DNA of 64,000 bases from Thiodiazotropha sp040507005 (lineage in GTDB: Bacteria; Pseudomonadota; Gammaproteobacteria; Chromatiales; Chromatiaceae). Below are positions 19,397 to 28,914 of the stretch, in pieces. The stretch covers positions 6,670 through 70,669 of the forward strand of contig JBEVVS010000020.1 of NCBI GenBank assembly GCA_040507005.1, written 5' to 3'. Positions within the stretch are counted from its first letter, which is position 1; each line of letters begins with the position of its first letter. Both the position numbers and the translations under genes were made by a program. Under the pieces are notes generated by a model that ran no database searches, had not been told where the DNA came from, and worked only from the letters and a program-made list of their open reading frames with translations.

Positions 19397-20038
19397 CTAT
19401 GCGTTGACACCCTTGCGGCCCATGGTTGCTCCGGTATAGCCGCGACTCATGACAAAAGTGAAGGTATGCATCAGCTTGCTGAAAGGAAAATAGATCAACA
19501 GCAGTTCCGCCAGCAGCAGATGGATCAGGCGCAGGGCCTCGAAGGATTGCGCCAATGCCAGACAGCCTGTCAGCATTACCAGAAATACCAGGATACTGCC
19601 CACATGGTCATCCAGGTCTGTGAGCAGTCTTGTCACCGGACTGAGCAGACGATGGATCCACAACAGCAACAGCCCCAGAAACGCCAACTCGGCGGAGAGG
19701 ATGAAGGCCCAATGGGGCATTGCCGGCCAACCGAATCCGGTAATCCGCTCGGCGTAGAAATCGATATGGGGTTGGGCGAAGAAGAGCAGCGCAAACAGCC
19801 CGAGGTGAAACAGATAGCCGGCGATCTGCAGCAACCGGCCCCGGGTGGCGGCGGTACGTTCATAAATGGAACGGCTGAAGATGGTCCGTATGGCACCGGA
19901 TGATGCGCTACCCTTGGGTACCGAGAGGTCGGTTCTGTTGCCCGCCATGAGAATCATCACGATACGCCACACCACACCGATCACAAACACGCTCAGGGAG
20001 AAGACCCACAAGGGTCCGTCGATGAACTGGGCGATCAC
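19397..20038 (-). CDS. NarI/HdrE-like cytochrome b membrane subunit
   Basis: 213 residues from GTG 20038, which overlaps the stop of fdhC by four bases (GTGA). Five or so helices are predicted, with histidines placed as haem b ligands in GYLFHLGLFALLF and FPFSKLMHTFTF. This matches the NarI/DsrM/HdrE type of quinone-interacting subunits. Its partner is the HdrD-like protein encoded next. Function as a quinone/electron conduit is inferred. Confidence 0.8.
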   Translation of the reverse strand: MIAQFIDGPLWVFSLSVFVIGVVWRIVMILMAGNRTDLSVPKGSASSGAIRTIFSRSIYERTAATRGRLLQIAGYLFHLGLFALLFFAQPHIDFYAERITGFGWPAMPHWAFILSAELAFLGLLLLWIHRLLSPVTRLLTDLDDHVGSILVFLVMLTGCLALAQSFEALRLIHLLLAELLLIYFPFSKLMHTFTFVMSRGYTGATMGRKGVNA

Positions 20039-21126
20039 TTGCCTGCCTCCCCAAGCTCCCGACCGAGGGATCTGTTGCTATCCGGATCACTGAACCGGTT
20101 CACCTCCTCGTTGGCTATCGCCTCTCCCCGCTTCTCCATCTGCGTCGCCCACAGGTCGTGATGCTCCTTGGCCCAATTGAGGTCGCAGTAGCCCGATTTC
20201 ATCCCCTCGATGGCGCCCTCCATACCGATGCTGCCGATATAGATATGGCCAAGTATCACACCGATCATGAGAATCGCACCGATGGCGTGACCCACATGGG
20301 CCAGCTCCATCCACTCCCTACTCTGACCGAAAATGGGGAATACCAGTACCAGGCCGGAGACCACGATTACCGAACCCACGATGATCAACATCCAGAACAT
20401 GCTCTTCTCGCCCATATTGAAGAAGTTGGACGGAACATGTTTCTTACCGATGATGCCACCCCCCCGCAACAGCCAACTCAAATCCCCTTTCTGATAGATA
20501 TTGCGGCGGACGAACTTTATAAACACAAGGATCAGGGCGACCATGAACAGCGGCCCCATGAGGTTGTGTCCCTCTTTGCTGGCGGATGCAATAACCGAGA
20601 ATATCTCCTTACCGAATATGGGAATCAATAGCGGGCGACCGAACAGAATGACCAGCCCGGTAATGGCGAGAAACAGGAATATCGATGCCATGAACCAGTG
20701 GATCAGGCGTTCATAGCTGGTATACCGGGGCAACTTTTTATCCGAGGCACCAGCGATGATTTTCACTCTACCGCGGATCAGGTAGAAGAGGGTTAATCCG
20801 ATGCCAATACCCAACAGCAGGTAGCCGCCGATGGGTATCAACTGCTGCATGCGGAATTTTCGCCACTTGTCCCCATTGGCATTGATCAGCACCCCCGAGT
20901 CCACACCCTTGATCTGGGTGGTACCGGATGTGGGCATATCCCGCTGGCGCACATCCCGCCACAACTCCGCGGCGGGATTGAGCACCATCACTGAAGGCAG
21001 GCCTCGCAACTCCTTGGACTCTGCAAGACTATGCAGAGGCAGAAGCAGCAAGCAAGAGAGCAACAACCAGCAGGATGCGGTTTTTACGCCCCGACCAGCT
21101 ACAGCCAGGTTGCACGAGTTGTTCAT
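20035..21126 (-). CDS. fdhC: Formate dehydrogenase cytochrome b556 (gamma) subunit
   Basis: 363 residues from ATG 21126; longer readings run into fdhB and are rejected. A cleavable signal (LLLSCLLLLPLHSLA) is followed by a periplasmic N-terminal stretch and a four-helix cytochrome b core. Haem histidines are visible in YERLIHWFMA, KEGHNLMGPL, and VGHAIGAILMIGVILGHIYIG. It accepts electrons from FdhB and reduces quinone. Located 29 bases after fdhB. Confidence 0.92.
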   Translation of the reverse strand: MNNSCNLAVAGRGVKTASCWLLLSCLLLLPLHSLAESKELRGLPSVMVLNPAAELWRDVRQRDMPTSGTTQIKGVDSGVLINANGDKWRKFRMQQLIPIGGYLLLGIGIGLTLFYLIRGRVKIIAGASDKKLPRYTSYERLIHWFMASIFLFLAITGLVILFGRPLLIPIFGKEIFSVIASASKEGHNLMGPLFMVALILVFIKFVRRNIYQKGDLSWLLRGGGIIGKKHVPSNFFNMGEKSMFWMLIIVGSVIVVSGLVLVFPIFGQSREWMELAHVGHAIGAILMIGVILGHIYIGSIGMEGAIEGMKSGYCDLNWAKEHHDLWATQMEKRGEAIANEEVNRFSDPDSNRSLGRELGEAGK

Positions 21127-21155
21127 AGCGAGCCAGCTCTCCCTATTTCCCGCTT

Positions 21156-21785
21156 TCACTCTTTCGCGCTGCTCTTGCCGGCAGCGCTGGAGGGGGCGCG
21201 GAAAGAGGCATCCCGATAGGAGACCCCCCGGGCCATCACACTTGCGCTGCGATTGATGATGCGCTTGCGATAGATATCCGAGACCGTATCCGAGTCTCCG
21301 GCCAGCAATGCCTTGGTGGAACACATCTCCGCGCAGAGCGGCAGCTTGCCTTCGGCCAGGCGGTTGGAGCCATACTTCCTGTGCTCGTCAGAGCTGTTGT
21401 CCACCTCCGGCCCGCCGGCGCAGAAGGTGCACTTGTCCATCTTGCCCCGGGTGGCGAAGGCCCCGTCCTCGGGAAACTGCGGCGCGCCAAAGGGACAGGC
21501 GTAGAAGCAGTAGCCGCAACCGATGCAGATATCCTTGTCATGCAGCACAACCCCGTCCTGGGTGGTATAGAAGCAGTCCACCGGACAGACCGTGGCGCAG
21601 GGGGCATCCGAGCAGTGCATGCAGGCCACCGACAATGAGCGTTCGCCCTCGTCGCCATCGTTGATGGTCACCACCCGGCGGCGGTTGACGCCCCAGGGGA
21701 CCTCGTTCTCGTTCTTACAGGCGGTGACGCATGCATTGCACTCGATACAGCGTTCCGGATCGCAATAAAATTTCATTCGTGCCAT
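21156..21785 (-). CDS. fdhB: Formate dehydrogenase iron-sulfur (beta) subunit
   Basis: 209 residues with four cysteine clusters: CIECNACVTACKNENEVPWG, CMHCSDAPCATVCPVD, CIGCGYCFYACPFG, and CTFC with CAEMCSTKAL. This is the FdnH/FdhB arrangement, passing electrons from FdhA to the cytochrome b. Unlike E. coli FdnH, no C-terminal membrane helix is present. A good AGAGGA ribosome site precedes ATG 21785. Confidence 0.93.
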   Translation of the reverse strand: MARMKFYCDPERCIECNACVTACKNENEVPWGVNRRRVVTINDGDEGERSLSVACMHCSDAPCATVCPVDCFYTTQDGVVLHDKDICIGCGYCFYACPFGAPQFPEDGAFATRGKMDKCTFCAGGPEVDNSSDEHRKYGSNRLAEGKLPLCAEMCSTKALLAGDSDTVSDIYRKRIINRSASVMARGVSYRDASFRAPSSAAGKSSAKE

Positions 21786-21811
21786 GTTGGTTTCCTCTGT
21801 TTAAAACCCGG

Positions 21812-24706
21812 TTACGCTTTGCTGATACGACACAGGCTGCACTTTGTCTCCTGCATCTGCGTCACCGAGTCATAGCCATAGGTCATGGCCGTGTTACAAG
21901 CTTCACCCAGTACGTAGGGATCAGCGCCCTCCGGATATTTACTGCGTAGATCCTTGCCCAGGAAATGACCGCCAAAGTGGAACGGCATGAAGGCCACACC
22001 GGCGGCAACCCGTCGGGTCACCATCGCCTTGACCTTGATGCGGGCGCCCTCGGCGCCTTCCACCCAGACATCCTCCCCATCCCTGACACCGGCGTTGTTG
22101 GCATCCCGCGGATGCATCTCGATGAACATATCCTGCTGCAGCTCCGCCAGCCAGGGGTTGGAGCGGGACTCATCACCGCCGCCTTCATACTCCACCAGAC
22201 GCCCCGAGGTAAGGATAATCGGGAAATCCTGGGAGTAGTCCTTGGCCTGGATCGAACCGTAACGGGTCGGCAGGCGATAGAAGGACTTGCGATCCTCGTA
22301 GGTGGGATACTTCTCCACCAGATCGCGCCGGTTGGTATAGAGGGGTTCCCGATGCACCGGCACCGGATCGGGGAAGGTCCAGACCATGGCCCGGGCCTTG
22401 GCATTGCCAAAGGGTGCGCAGCCATGCTTGATGGCGACCCGCTGGATACCGCCGGAACGGTCGGTCTTCCAGTTCTTGCCCTCCGCCAGCTTTTTCTCCT
22501 CCGGGGTCAGGTCGTCCCACCAGCCCAGTTTCTTCAGAAGGTCGGCGGTAAACTCCGGATGGCCGTTCTTGATCTCGTTGCCCACCGGGTAGGAGCCCTC
22601 GGCCAGAAGGTTCTCACCATTGCGCTCGACACCGAAGCGGGCGCGGAAGTTGAGGCCACCCTTGGCCACGGGTTTGCTGGTGTCGTACAGATTGGGTGTC
22701 CCTGGATGGCCCATATCCGGGGTGCCCCAGCAGGGCCAGGGCAGACCGTAATACTCGCCGTCGCAGGCACCGCCCTCCGCCAGCAGGCTGGTGTAGTCGA
22801 AGGTGCCCCAGTTCTGCTGCTGCTTCTTCATCCGCTCGGGACTCTGACCGGTATAGCCGATGGTCCACATGCCGTTGTTGAACTCGCGGGTGATATCCTC
22901 GATCAGGGGCTCGTCGTTCTCCACCTTGATGTTCTTGAACAACTCATTGGCGAAACCGAGCTTGTTCGCCAGCCGATACATGATGGTGTGGTCCGGCAGG
23001 GACTCGAACAATGGCTCGATGACCTTGTCCCGCCACTGCAGCGAGCGGTTGGAGGCGGTGACCGAACCGTAGGTCTCGAACTGGGTGGAGGCGGGTAGCA
23101 GATAGACGCCGTCTGTCCTGTCGTGCATGACAGCAGAGACGGTGGGATAGGGATCGATGATCACCATCATGTCCAGCTTCTCCATGGCCTTCTTCATCTC
23201 CTGGCCGCGGGTCTGGCTGTTGGGGGCATGCCCCCATAGCACCATCACTCTCAGATTGTCCTTCTGCGCGATATTCCCCTTCTCTTCCAGGACGCCGTCT
23301 ATCCAGCGGGAGACAGGAATACCCTTGGTATTCATGGGCGACACATCCTTGCCCTTGGACTGCTCATAACTGCCGGGATCGAAGCGGCCCGCCACCCAGT
23401 CGTAATCCACACCCCAGACCTTGGACCAATGCCCCCAGGCCCCTTTCGACAGGCCGTAGTAGCCCGGCAGGGTGTGGGAAAGCACGCCGAAGTCGGTGGC
23501 CCCCTGCACATTGTCGTGGCCGCGGAAGATATTGGTGCCACCGCCGGAGGTACCCATGTTGCCCAGGGCCAGCTGGAAGACACAGTAGGCGCGGGTGTTG
23601 TTGTTACCGATCGTATGTTGGGTGCCCCCCATGCACCAGATGAAGGTGCCGGGACGGTTGTCCGCCATGGTCTTGGCGGCGGCATAGATCTGGTTCTCAG
23701 GCACACCGGAGACCCGCTCCACCTCATCCGGCGTCCATTTGGCGATCTCCTTCTTCACCTCCTCCAGGCCGTAGACCCGCTGGCGGATGAACTCCTTGTC
23801 CTCCCAGCCGTTCTTGAAGATGTGCCAGAGCATGCCCCAGATGACGGGTATGTCGGTACCGGGACGCAGCCGCATGAACAGATCCGCATGGGCGGCGGTG
23901 CGGGTGAAGCGTGGATCGATGACGATCAGCTTGGCGTTGTTCTGCTCCTTCGCCTTGAATACATGCTGCAGGGAGACCGGATGGGCCTCCGCCGGGTTGC
24001 CGCCGATGATCAACATCGACTTGGCGTTATGGATGTCGTTATAGGAGTTGGTCATGGCGCCGTAGCCCCAGGTATTGGCGACGCCGGCAACGGTGGTTGA
24101 GTGGCAGATACGGGCCTGGTGGTCCACATTGTTGGTGCCCCAGAAGGCGGCGAACTTGCGGAACAGATAGGCCTGTTCATTGTTGTGTTTGGCCGATCCC
24201 AGCCAGTAGACCGAGTCGGGGCTCGACTGCTCACGCACCTCCAGCATCTTGTCGCCGATCTCGTTGATCGCCTGCTCCCAGGAGATGCGTTTCCATTTGC
24301 CGTCCACCAGCTTGGTGGGATATTTCAGGCGTCTCTCCCCATGCCCGTGTTCCCGCACCGAGGCGCCCTTGGCGCAATGGGCGCCCAGGTTGAAGGGGTG
24401 ATCGAAGGCCGGTTCCTGACCGGTCCAGACACCGTTTTCCACCTCGGCGATGATGCCGCAGCCCACCGAACAGTGGGTACAGATGGTCTTTATCTGCTCC
24501 GCCTGGCCCGTTTCGGTGGTCGCCGCCTCGGCCTTTTTCATCATCCCCGGGGTAAATCCGCTGGCCAGTGCAGCGCCCCCCGCCACCAGGCTGGAGTTGC
24601 GTAGAAAGTCGCGACGGCTCATGGTCTGACCGGCGGACGTTCTCTCAGGTGATACCGATGCACTACTGCTGTCGTTCACCAGATCGGAGGTTTTATGCAG
24701 TTTCAT
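21812..24706 (-). CDS. fdhA: Formate dehydrogenase catalytic (alpha) subunit, cysteine type
   Basis: 964 residues. A twin-arginine motif SRRDFLRNS (Ser30-Arg31-Arg32) exports the folded enzyme. Cys76, Cys79, Cys83 and Cys111 bind the 4Fe-4S cluster. The metal ligand is Cys201 in ARICHSTTVAGVANTWGYG, so no selenocysteine is needed. Further molybdopterin-binding motifs include GGNPAEAHPVS, MGGTQHTIGNNNTRAYCV and the C-terminal RLVEYEGGGDESRSNPW. It oxidises formate to CO2 in the periplasm on a Mo or W bis-pterin cofactor; the linked TupABC locus hints at tungsten. Confidence 0.96.
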   Translation of the reverse strand: MKLHKTSDLVNDSSSASVSPERTSAGQTMSRRDFLRNSSLVAGGAALASGFTPGMMKKAEAATTETGQAEQIKTICTHCSVGCGIIAEVENGVWTGQEPAFDHPFNLGAHCAKGASVREHGHGERRLKYPTKLVDGKWKRISWEQAINEIGDKMLEVREQSSPDSVYWLGSAKHNNEQAYLFRKFAAFWGTNNVDHQARICHSTTVAGVANTWGYGAMTNSYNDIHNAKSMLIIGGNPAEAHPVSLQHVFKAKEQNNAKLIVIDPRFTRTAAHADLFMRLRPGTDIPVIWGMLWHIFKNGWEDKEFIRQRVYGLEEVKKEIAKWTPDEVERVSGVPENQIYAAAKTMADNRPGTFIWCMGGTQHTIGNNNTRAYCVFQLALGNMGTSGGGTNIFRGHDNVQGATDFGVLSHTLPGYYGLSKGAWGHWSKVWGVDYDWVAGRFDPGSYEQSKGKDVSPMNTKGIPVSRWIDGVLEEKGNIAQKDNLRVMVLWGHAPNSQTRGQEMKKAMEKLDMMVIIDPYPTVSAVMHDRTDGVYLLPASTQFETYGSVTASNRSLQWRDKVIEPLFESLPDHTIMYRLANKLGFANELFKNIKVENDEPLIEDITREFNNGMWTIGYTGQSPERMKKQQQNWGTFDYTSLLAEGGACDGEYYGLPWPCWGTPDMGHPGTPNLYDTSKPVAKGGLNFRARFGVERNGENLLAEGSYPVGNEIKNGHPEFTADLLKKLGWWDDLTPEEKKLAEGKNWKTDRSGGIQRVAIKHGCAPFGNAKARAMVWTFPDPVPVHREPLYTNRRDLVEKYPTYEDRKSFYRLPTRYGSIQAKDYSQDFPIILTSGRLVEYEGGGDESRSNPWLAELQQDMFIEMHPRDANNAGVRDGEDVWVEGAEGARIKVKAMVTRRVAAGVAFMPFHFGGHFLGKDLRSKYPEGADPYVLGEACNTAMTYGYDSVTQMQETKCSLCRISKA

Positions 24707-24725
24707 TCAGGTATCCTCTAAAGAC

Positions 24726-24938
24726 TCAACTCAGGGTCGATTTGTAATAGGCCGCAATGTGGGGTGTCAGACGGTAGCCCTTCTTTGCCTTGGGCGCTTG
24801 CTGATCAGTCTCATCACTGGAAGCTGTCGTCAGACCGGGTAGGCTGGCGGCGACGGCGACACCTACACCGGCACTCGCAGTGTTGCGCAGAAACGCCCTG
24901 CGTTTCGGATCTGGTTTCTGCTTATGCTCTCTTTTCAT
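24726..24938 (-). CDS. FdhX-type twin-arginine small protein
   Basis: 70 residues from ATG 24938 with GGAGG eight bases upstream. The twin-arginine motif KRRAFLRNTAS and a hydrophobic span are followed by a short tail RLTPHIAAYYKSTL. This matches the formate dehydrogenase region TAT-target family (TIGR02811), always next to fdhA. Its exact role is unknown. Located 19 bases before fdhA. Confidence 0.85.
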   Translation of the reverse strand: MKREHKQKPDPKRRAFLRNTASAGVGVAVAASLPGLTTASSDETDQQAPKAKKGYRLTPHIAAYYKSTLS

Positions 24939-24994
24939 CAATTCATCCTCCGGTCGGATCCACAGTTCAGTTGTGGAATCATCAAGTAAACGGG

Positions 24995-25663
24995 TTACAC
25001 AGGCATGTTCAGGTAACGTTTCTCCATCGCGGTGAATGCGGCGCCGAAACGCCCCACCGCACGATAGAAGACAGCGGTTTTCGCCTCGCTCAAATCAGCG
25101 AAAAAACGCTCCAGCCAACCAGCCATATGTGCTTCGAAGAAGTGTGATTGCTGTTGAAAACCGACACCCTCACTGATCAACATCGCCATCACTTCGCACA
25201 GGGCGGCAACATGATCCTCCGGTTCGGTGACACCTGCCTGACGTTGGAATCCCAACCTGGCCAGGTCGTCCCGCAGTCTCCCCAGGGGCTTCTCCATCAG
25301 GAAGCCGGTGAGATACCAGGAGCCGTAGGGCACCAGTTCGCCACGACCCATGCCGATGAACAGGTCGTGAAACTCCACATCCACCGCTTGCGGCTTGGAG
25401 TCCGAAGCGGAGAGTCCCAACATGGACATGGCCAATGCCAACTCATCCCTGGTCGGCTCTATGCCGGCAAATCCGGCGACCTGGTCGAGCATCCCCTGAT
25501 CAGGGGCCTGTCGCAGCAGTTGCGCCAGCATGCCGTAGGCACCGATTCGATAGTGCTGTTCCTGATCCTGGCCGACGTCCTGAGCCACCTCAGCCACGGC
25601 ATCTGTCGATGGGCCCGCTGAATAGTTATTGTCGGGTTGAACAGCTTGGTTGAAATCGGTCAT
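24995..25663 (-). CDS. TorD-family chaperone for formate dehydrogenase
   Basis: 222 residues, all-helical. The signature EFHDLFIGMGRGELVPYGSW (about 97-116) is the TorD/DmsD motif. Such chaperones hold the apo-catalytic subunit and its twin-arginine signal until the cofactor is inserted. Placement directly upstream of fdhX-fdhA identifies FdhA as client. Confidence 0.88.
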   Translation of the reverse strand: MTDFNQAVQPDNNYSAGPSTDAVAEVAQDVGQDQEQHYRIGAYGMLAQLLRQAPDQGMLDQVAGFAGIEPTRDELALAMSMLGLSASDSKPQAVDVEFHDLFIGMGRGELVPYGSWYLTGFLMEKPLGRLRDDLARLGFQRQAGVTEPEDHVAALCEVMAMLISEGVGFQQQSHFFEAHMAGWLERFFADLSEAKTAVFYRAVGRFGAAFTAMEKRYLNMPV

Positions 25664-25805
25664 CACGCTCTCCTCAGCTGATTATTGTTTGCAAGCAACG
25701 GACCACTCCCCGCGGGAAATAAATGACAAATTGGACCGGATTCCACCAAGGCCTCTGCCCACAAGCCCCACCGCTCTGTCCCGCAGCGGGGGTCAAAATG
25801 CGGCG

Positions 25806-27434
25806 CTACTGGCGAAACCGGCCATCCAGGTCACCCCCCATGGCTTCCGTGTCCTGCACGATATCCACCACCCGACAGGCATCACACAGGGTCAGTCGCT
25901 TACGTGCCCTTTCGCTCTGGAACATATAGTGATCCTTGAGCTTGCTGCGCATCTTGTCGATCACCGACCGGGTGGCGAAGGGTTTACCGCAGGCGGTACA
26001 AAGAAAGGGCTCCTCCTCCCGCAGGGTGCGGGTCCGGGTGCGGCTCTCCGAATCGAACAGCAGGCGCGGGGTAATCCAGATGGCATCCTCGGGACAGGTA
26101 CGGGTACAGAGCCCGCACTGCAGACAGTTGGCCTCGATGAATTGCAGCTGGGGCAGACCCTCGCTGCCACTCTGCAGGGCCTTGCCCGGACAGGCGCCGA
26201 CACAGGATAGACACAGGGTGCAGGCCTTCTCTTCCACGTAGACCGTGCCGAAGGGGGCTCCCGTGGAAAGGCTGGCCATGGGTTTAGACCGCTCCGCCTG
26301 GGCATAGAGATGATCCAGGGCGAGATAGATGGATTGGCGTTTGCTGCCGATCCCCGAGTAGGCCGCCGCCTCGATCTCAGGCATCCCTTCACCCGCCTCC
26401 GGCATCAGTTCCCCATGCGCTATGAATCTGATCGCGGCCCCGGGGTATCCCATGGCGGTCAGGATCTCGCCACTGATGGTGAGCTGCTCCTGCATCGCAT
26501 CCGTCACGGATGGCGGCATCCCGCTGGCATCCGCCAGCAACACCTGTCTGGCGCCGTAGGCCAGCGCGGTCAACCAGACATCCATGCCGATGCTGGCCAG
26601 CTCTTCCACCATCACCGGCAGGTAGTGGCTGGGGATAGCCTCCGGCAGGGGTCGATCCGAAGCGGCGTGAAACACCACCACCGGCGTGCTCCCCCCCTGC
26701 TCCCGATAGGTGGTCAACAGCCTGCGCAGTCGCTGCAGGCTGTCCTTGACCGTAGGATAGACATAGCGGATCGCGCCGCTGGGACAGACACTGGCGCAGG
26801 CTCCCCCACCCTGGCAGAGGTAGCTGTTCACCTCGATGGTTTCAGCCAGGCCGGTGATCGCATCGGCGGGGCAGGCATCGATACAGCGGGTGCAGGCGGT
26901 GGTGCCGGAGCGGCCATGGGCGCAGATTGCCGCATCGTAATCGAAATAGCGGGGCTTTTCGAAATTGCCGGTCATCTGAGCCACTTCCTCGAGCACTGGA
27001 GAGAGCTGATCCTCCTCTGTACTGGCGTGGTAGTAACCGGGCGGGTTCATACCCCGCTTCAGCAACGGCTGGGGGGAGAGATCGAGGATCAGATCCACCG
27101 CCAGGGTCTCGGCATTGGCCCGGCCCGGCTCCCCCAGGTGGATCTTGAAGTCACCGAGATACCCCCCTATCTCCAGGGTGCGCCCACCCACCGGCACCAC
27201 CGGGGCCCCCGGCTCCTCCGCACCCTGGGTCAGGACCACGATGGGGCTGAGCCTGTCGTTGAGCCGCGGGGCAATTTCCAACGCCGTTTGATCGCCGATC
27301 ACCGCCACCCGGCCCCGGGACTGATAGTTCACCAGACTGGTCGCTTCCACGTGAATCTGCTGCATGGCCTGTAGTGCCTGATCACGCGCCTGGCGGTTGG
27401 CCATAGCCTCGGGGGTCATCTTCGATTGACTCAT
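25806..27434 (-). CDS. Multi-cluster 4Fe-4S protein of the formate dehydrogenase operon
   Basis: 542 residues with four ferredoxin-type motifs in two pairs: CTRCIDACPADAI and CASVCPSGAI (about 180-225), then CTLCLSCVGACPGKAL and CLQCGLCTRTCPEDAI (about 418-460). A C-terminal zinc-like section has CTAC and CDAC. A central alpha/beta region (YLPVMVEELASIGMDVWLTA) resembles hydrogenase-linked ferredoxins. No signal, so cytoplasmic. It overlaps the DUF3306 gene by four bases. It could supply electrons for cofactor maturation or connect cytoplasmic carriers to the enzyme; this is inference. Confidence 0.85.
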   Translation of the reverse strand: MSQSKMTPEAMANRQARDQALQAMQQIHVEATSLVNYQSRGRVAVIGDQTALEIAPRLNDRLSPIVVLTQGAEEPGAPVVPVGGRTLEIGGYLGDFKIHLGEPGRANAETLAVDLILDLSPQPLLKRGMNPPGYYHASTEEDQLSPVLEEVAQMTGNFEKPRYFDYDAAICAHGRSGTTACTRCIDACPADAITGLAETIEVNSYLCQGGGACASVCPSGAIRYVYPTVKDSLQRLRRLLTTYREQGGSTPVVVFHAASDRPLPEAIPSHYLPVMVEELASIGMDVWLTALAYGARQVLLADASGMPPSVTDAMQEQLTISGEILTAMGYPGAAIRFIAHGELMPEAGEGMPEIEAAAYSGIGSKRQSIYLALDHLYAQAERSKPMASLSTGAPFGTVYVEEKACTLCLSCVGACPGKALQSGSEGLPQLQFIEANCLQCGLCTRTCPEDAIWITPRLLFDSESRTRTRTLREEEPFLCTACGKPFATRSVIDKMRSKLKDHYMFQSERARKRLTLCDACRVVDIVQDTEAMGGDLDGRFRQ

Positions 27435-27976
27435 GTTTCAACCTCGTCGCTAGTATCCTCTTGTTGTCCGGTCCGGGAGGACGCAGATCCGAGGCTTGCC
27501 TCTTCGTCTGCCTCTTGCATCCGGTTCTGCTCGATCGGGTCATCATCCTTTTTCGTGGCCTGGGCCTGGGCCTGGGCCAGCTCATCCGCTTCGGCCTGTT
27601 TCTTCAACGCCTCCTGTTCAAGCCGGTGGCGCAGATCCGCCGTCATCACATCCCCCAGCTTCTCAAAACTGGTGAAATCCTCCGCGTAGTCATCCAGACC
27701 ATCGCAGACATTGAAGGCGGCGCTGTGGAACAGTTTGCCCAGTGCGAGTTGGCGCAGCTGCTCGGAGACCTTGGGGGAGAGAAATCCGCTGTAGTCGGAC
27801 TCTTCGGTCAGGCTCTCCAAGGGCGGCATATCCTCATCACCGGGTTGCTGCTCCTCATCTATCGCTGCTTCCTGTTCCACCACAACTTGCTGGGAGGCCT
27901 GTTTTTTCTCGGACCAACGACGATAGAAACCCTGACTGTCCTGAACCCTTGTCTGGGGGGAATCCTCAGGCTTCAT
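27431..27976 (-). CDS. DUF3306 protein of formate dehydrogenase locus
   Basis: 181 residues from ATG 27976; a much longer upstream reading overlaps the DUF3305 gene and is rejected. GFYRRWSEKK at the N-terminus and a central DYSGFLSPKVSEQLRQLALGKLFHS segment are DUF3306 landmarks. The rest is acidic, Gln-rich and probably disordered. Start overlaps DUF3305 by 11 bases, end overlaps the ferredoxin gene by four. Family function unknown but always linked to formate dehydrogenases. Confidence 0.85.
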   Translation of the reverse strand: MKPEDSPQTRVQDSQGFYRRWSEKKQASQQVVVEQEAAIDEEQQPGDEDMPPLESLTEESDYSGFLSPKVSEQLRQLALGKLFHSAAFNVCDGLDDYAEDFTSFEKLGDVMTADLRHRLEQEALKKQAEADELAQAQAQATKKDDDPIEQNRMQEADEEASLGSASSRTGQQEDTSDEVET

Positions 27977-28496
27977 GGTTGCCTGCTCCCGGTGATGAGT
28001 TTTTCCAATCGGTGCGTTTGCGCTTGGTGCGCTTTTTAGGCACGTAGTGCTCCAGCACGAAGGCCTCCGTCCAACGATAGAGCTCGGCCGGCAGGGGCAC
28101 GTTAAAGACCGCATCATCCCCTTCCAGATAGGCATGGGCCTCATCGTAACTGAGGCTGACCAGGAAGGGCTCAGGCTTGCCCCGGTCATCAAGGTTCGCC
28201 ACCACGTAACAGTGGGGCTGATTCGAGAGCAGATTGTAGTAGTAGCTCTCACACTCATCTTCATGCAGGCGCAGGGTAAAACCCGTATAGAGATAGCGAT
28301 TCACCGAACCCTCCTGGTGAATCAGACTCGGCGCCGCCTTTTCGGTCCGCCCCTCAACCAGGTCGCTGATGATGCCAACCGCCTCCCAACGGTTCTCCTG
28401 CCATTGTGAATCGCTGGGCGACTGCTGCATGATCACAGAAACATTGAATTTTGAAGGGTTATCAGCCTTTGCATGGTGGTTATCGGTTGCTGTCAT
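27966..28496 (-). CDS. DUF3305 protein, first gene of the formate dehydrogenase operon
   Basis: 176 residues. FNVSVIMQQSPSDSQWQENR and RYLYTGFTLRLHEDECESYY are typical of DUF3305; a basic C-terminal tail (PKKRTKRKR) follows. It is the first gene after the sigma-54-like promoter. Function unknown; presumed assembly factor. Ribosome site AGGG nine bases before ATG 28496. Confidence 0.86.
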   Translation of the reverse strand: MTATDNHHAKADNPSKFNVSVIMQQSPSDSQWQENRWEAVGIISDLVEGRTEKAAPSLIHQEGSVNRYLYTGFTLRLHEDECESYYYNLLSNQPHCYVVANLDDRGKPEPFLVSLSYDEAHAYLEGDDAVFNVPLPAELYRWTEAFVLEHYVPKKRTKRKRTDWKNSSPGAGNHEA

Positions 28497-28530
28497 GGTT
28501 GTGTACCCTGGGCTTATCCAACTCTGCTAC

Positions 28531-28546
28531 CGCAAGTTGCATACCA
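28531..28546 (-). promoter_or_regulatory. Sigma-54 promoter of the formate dehydrogenase operon
   Basis: On the minus strand TGGTATGCAACTTGCG keeps the invariant GG-N10-GC and matches TGGCAC-N5-TTGCA at eight of eleven fixed positions. Transcription would start near 28519, leaving a 23-base leader before the DUF3305 start. Confidence 0.65.
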
Positions 28547-28578
28547 AACCCTTGCCGGGGTAGAAAAATCAGACAAAA

Positions 28579-28681
28579 GTCGCAACGGGAAAAAAGTCGC
28601 TAAAACGGATGCGGGGAAAAACAGGGCAAAATGTCCCGTTTAGTCTCACTGAGGTGAGACATTTCACACCATTTGTCACGC
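28579..28681. promoter_or_regulatory. Putative enhancer region between fdh and moaA promoters
   Basis: GTCGC occurs at 28579 and 28596. A perfect inverted repeat GTCTCAC-TGAG-GTGAGAC spans 28643-28660, nested in AAATGTC/GACATTT. CCATTTGTC at 28669-28677 also occurs in the tup upstream region. The whole 28497-28964 stretch has no gene. Confidence 0.4.
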
Positions 28682-28914
28682 CCACGGGGCATCGGACTCA
28701 GTCAAACATCACCCCTTATGGCTATCCCTGTCCCTCCCCGGGGGAGGGAGATCAACAGTTTTGTCACCCTGACCAATCCACTCTCTGGCCAGCGCCACTG
28801 GCCCCAGACCCCGGTAAACAAAGGGTTTGCCGTGAAATGGCCAATGCAGGGGCATGAACCCATGGTGAAGATCCGGGTATTCAGCCACCTATGTCTATGC
28901 TTGCCCAATTCAGT

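Noticed and set aside
18110..20038. DsrMK of the sulfite reductase complex
   Set aside because: No dsrAB, dsrC or dsrJOP genes nearby; overlap with fdhC ties the pair to formate dehydrogenase.
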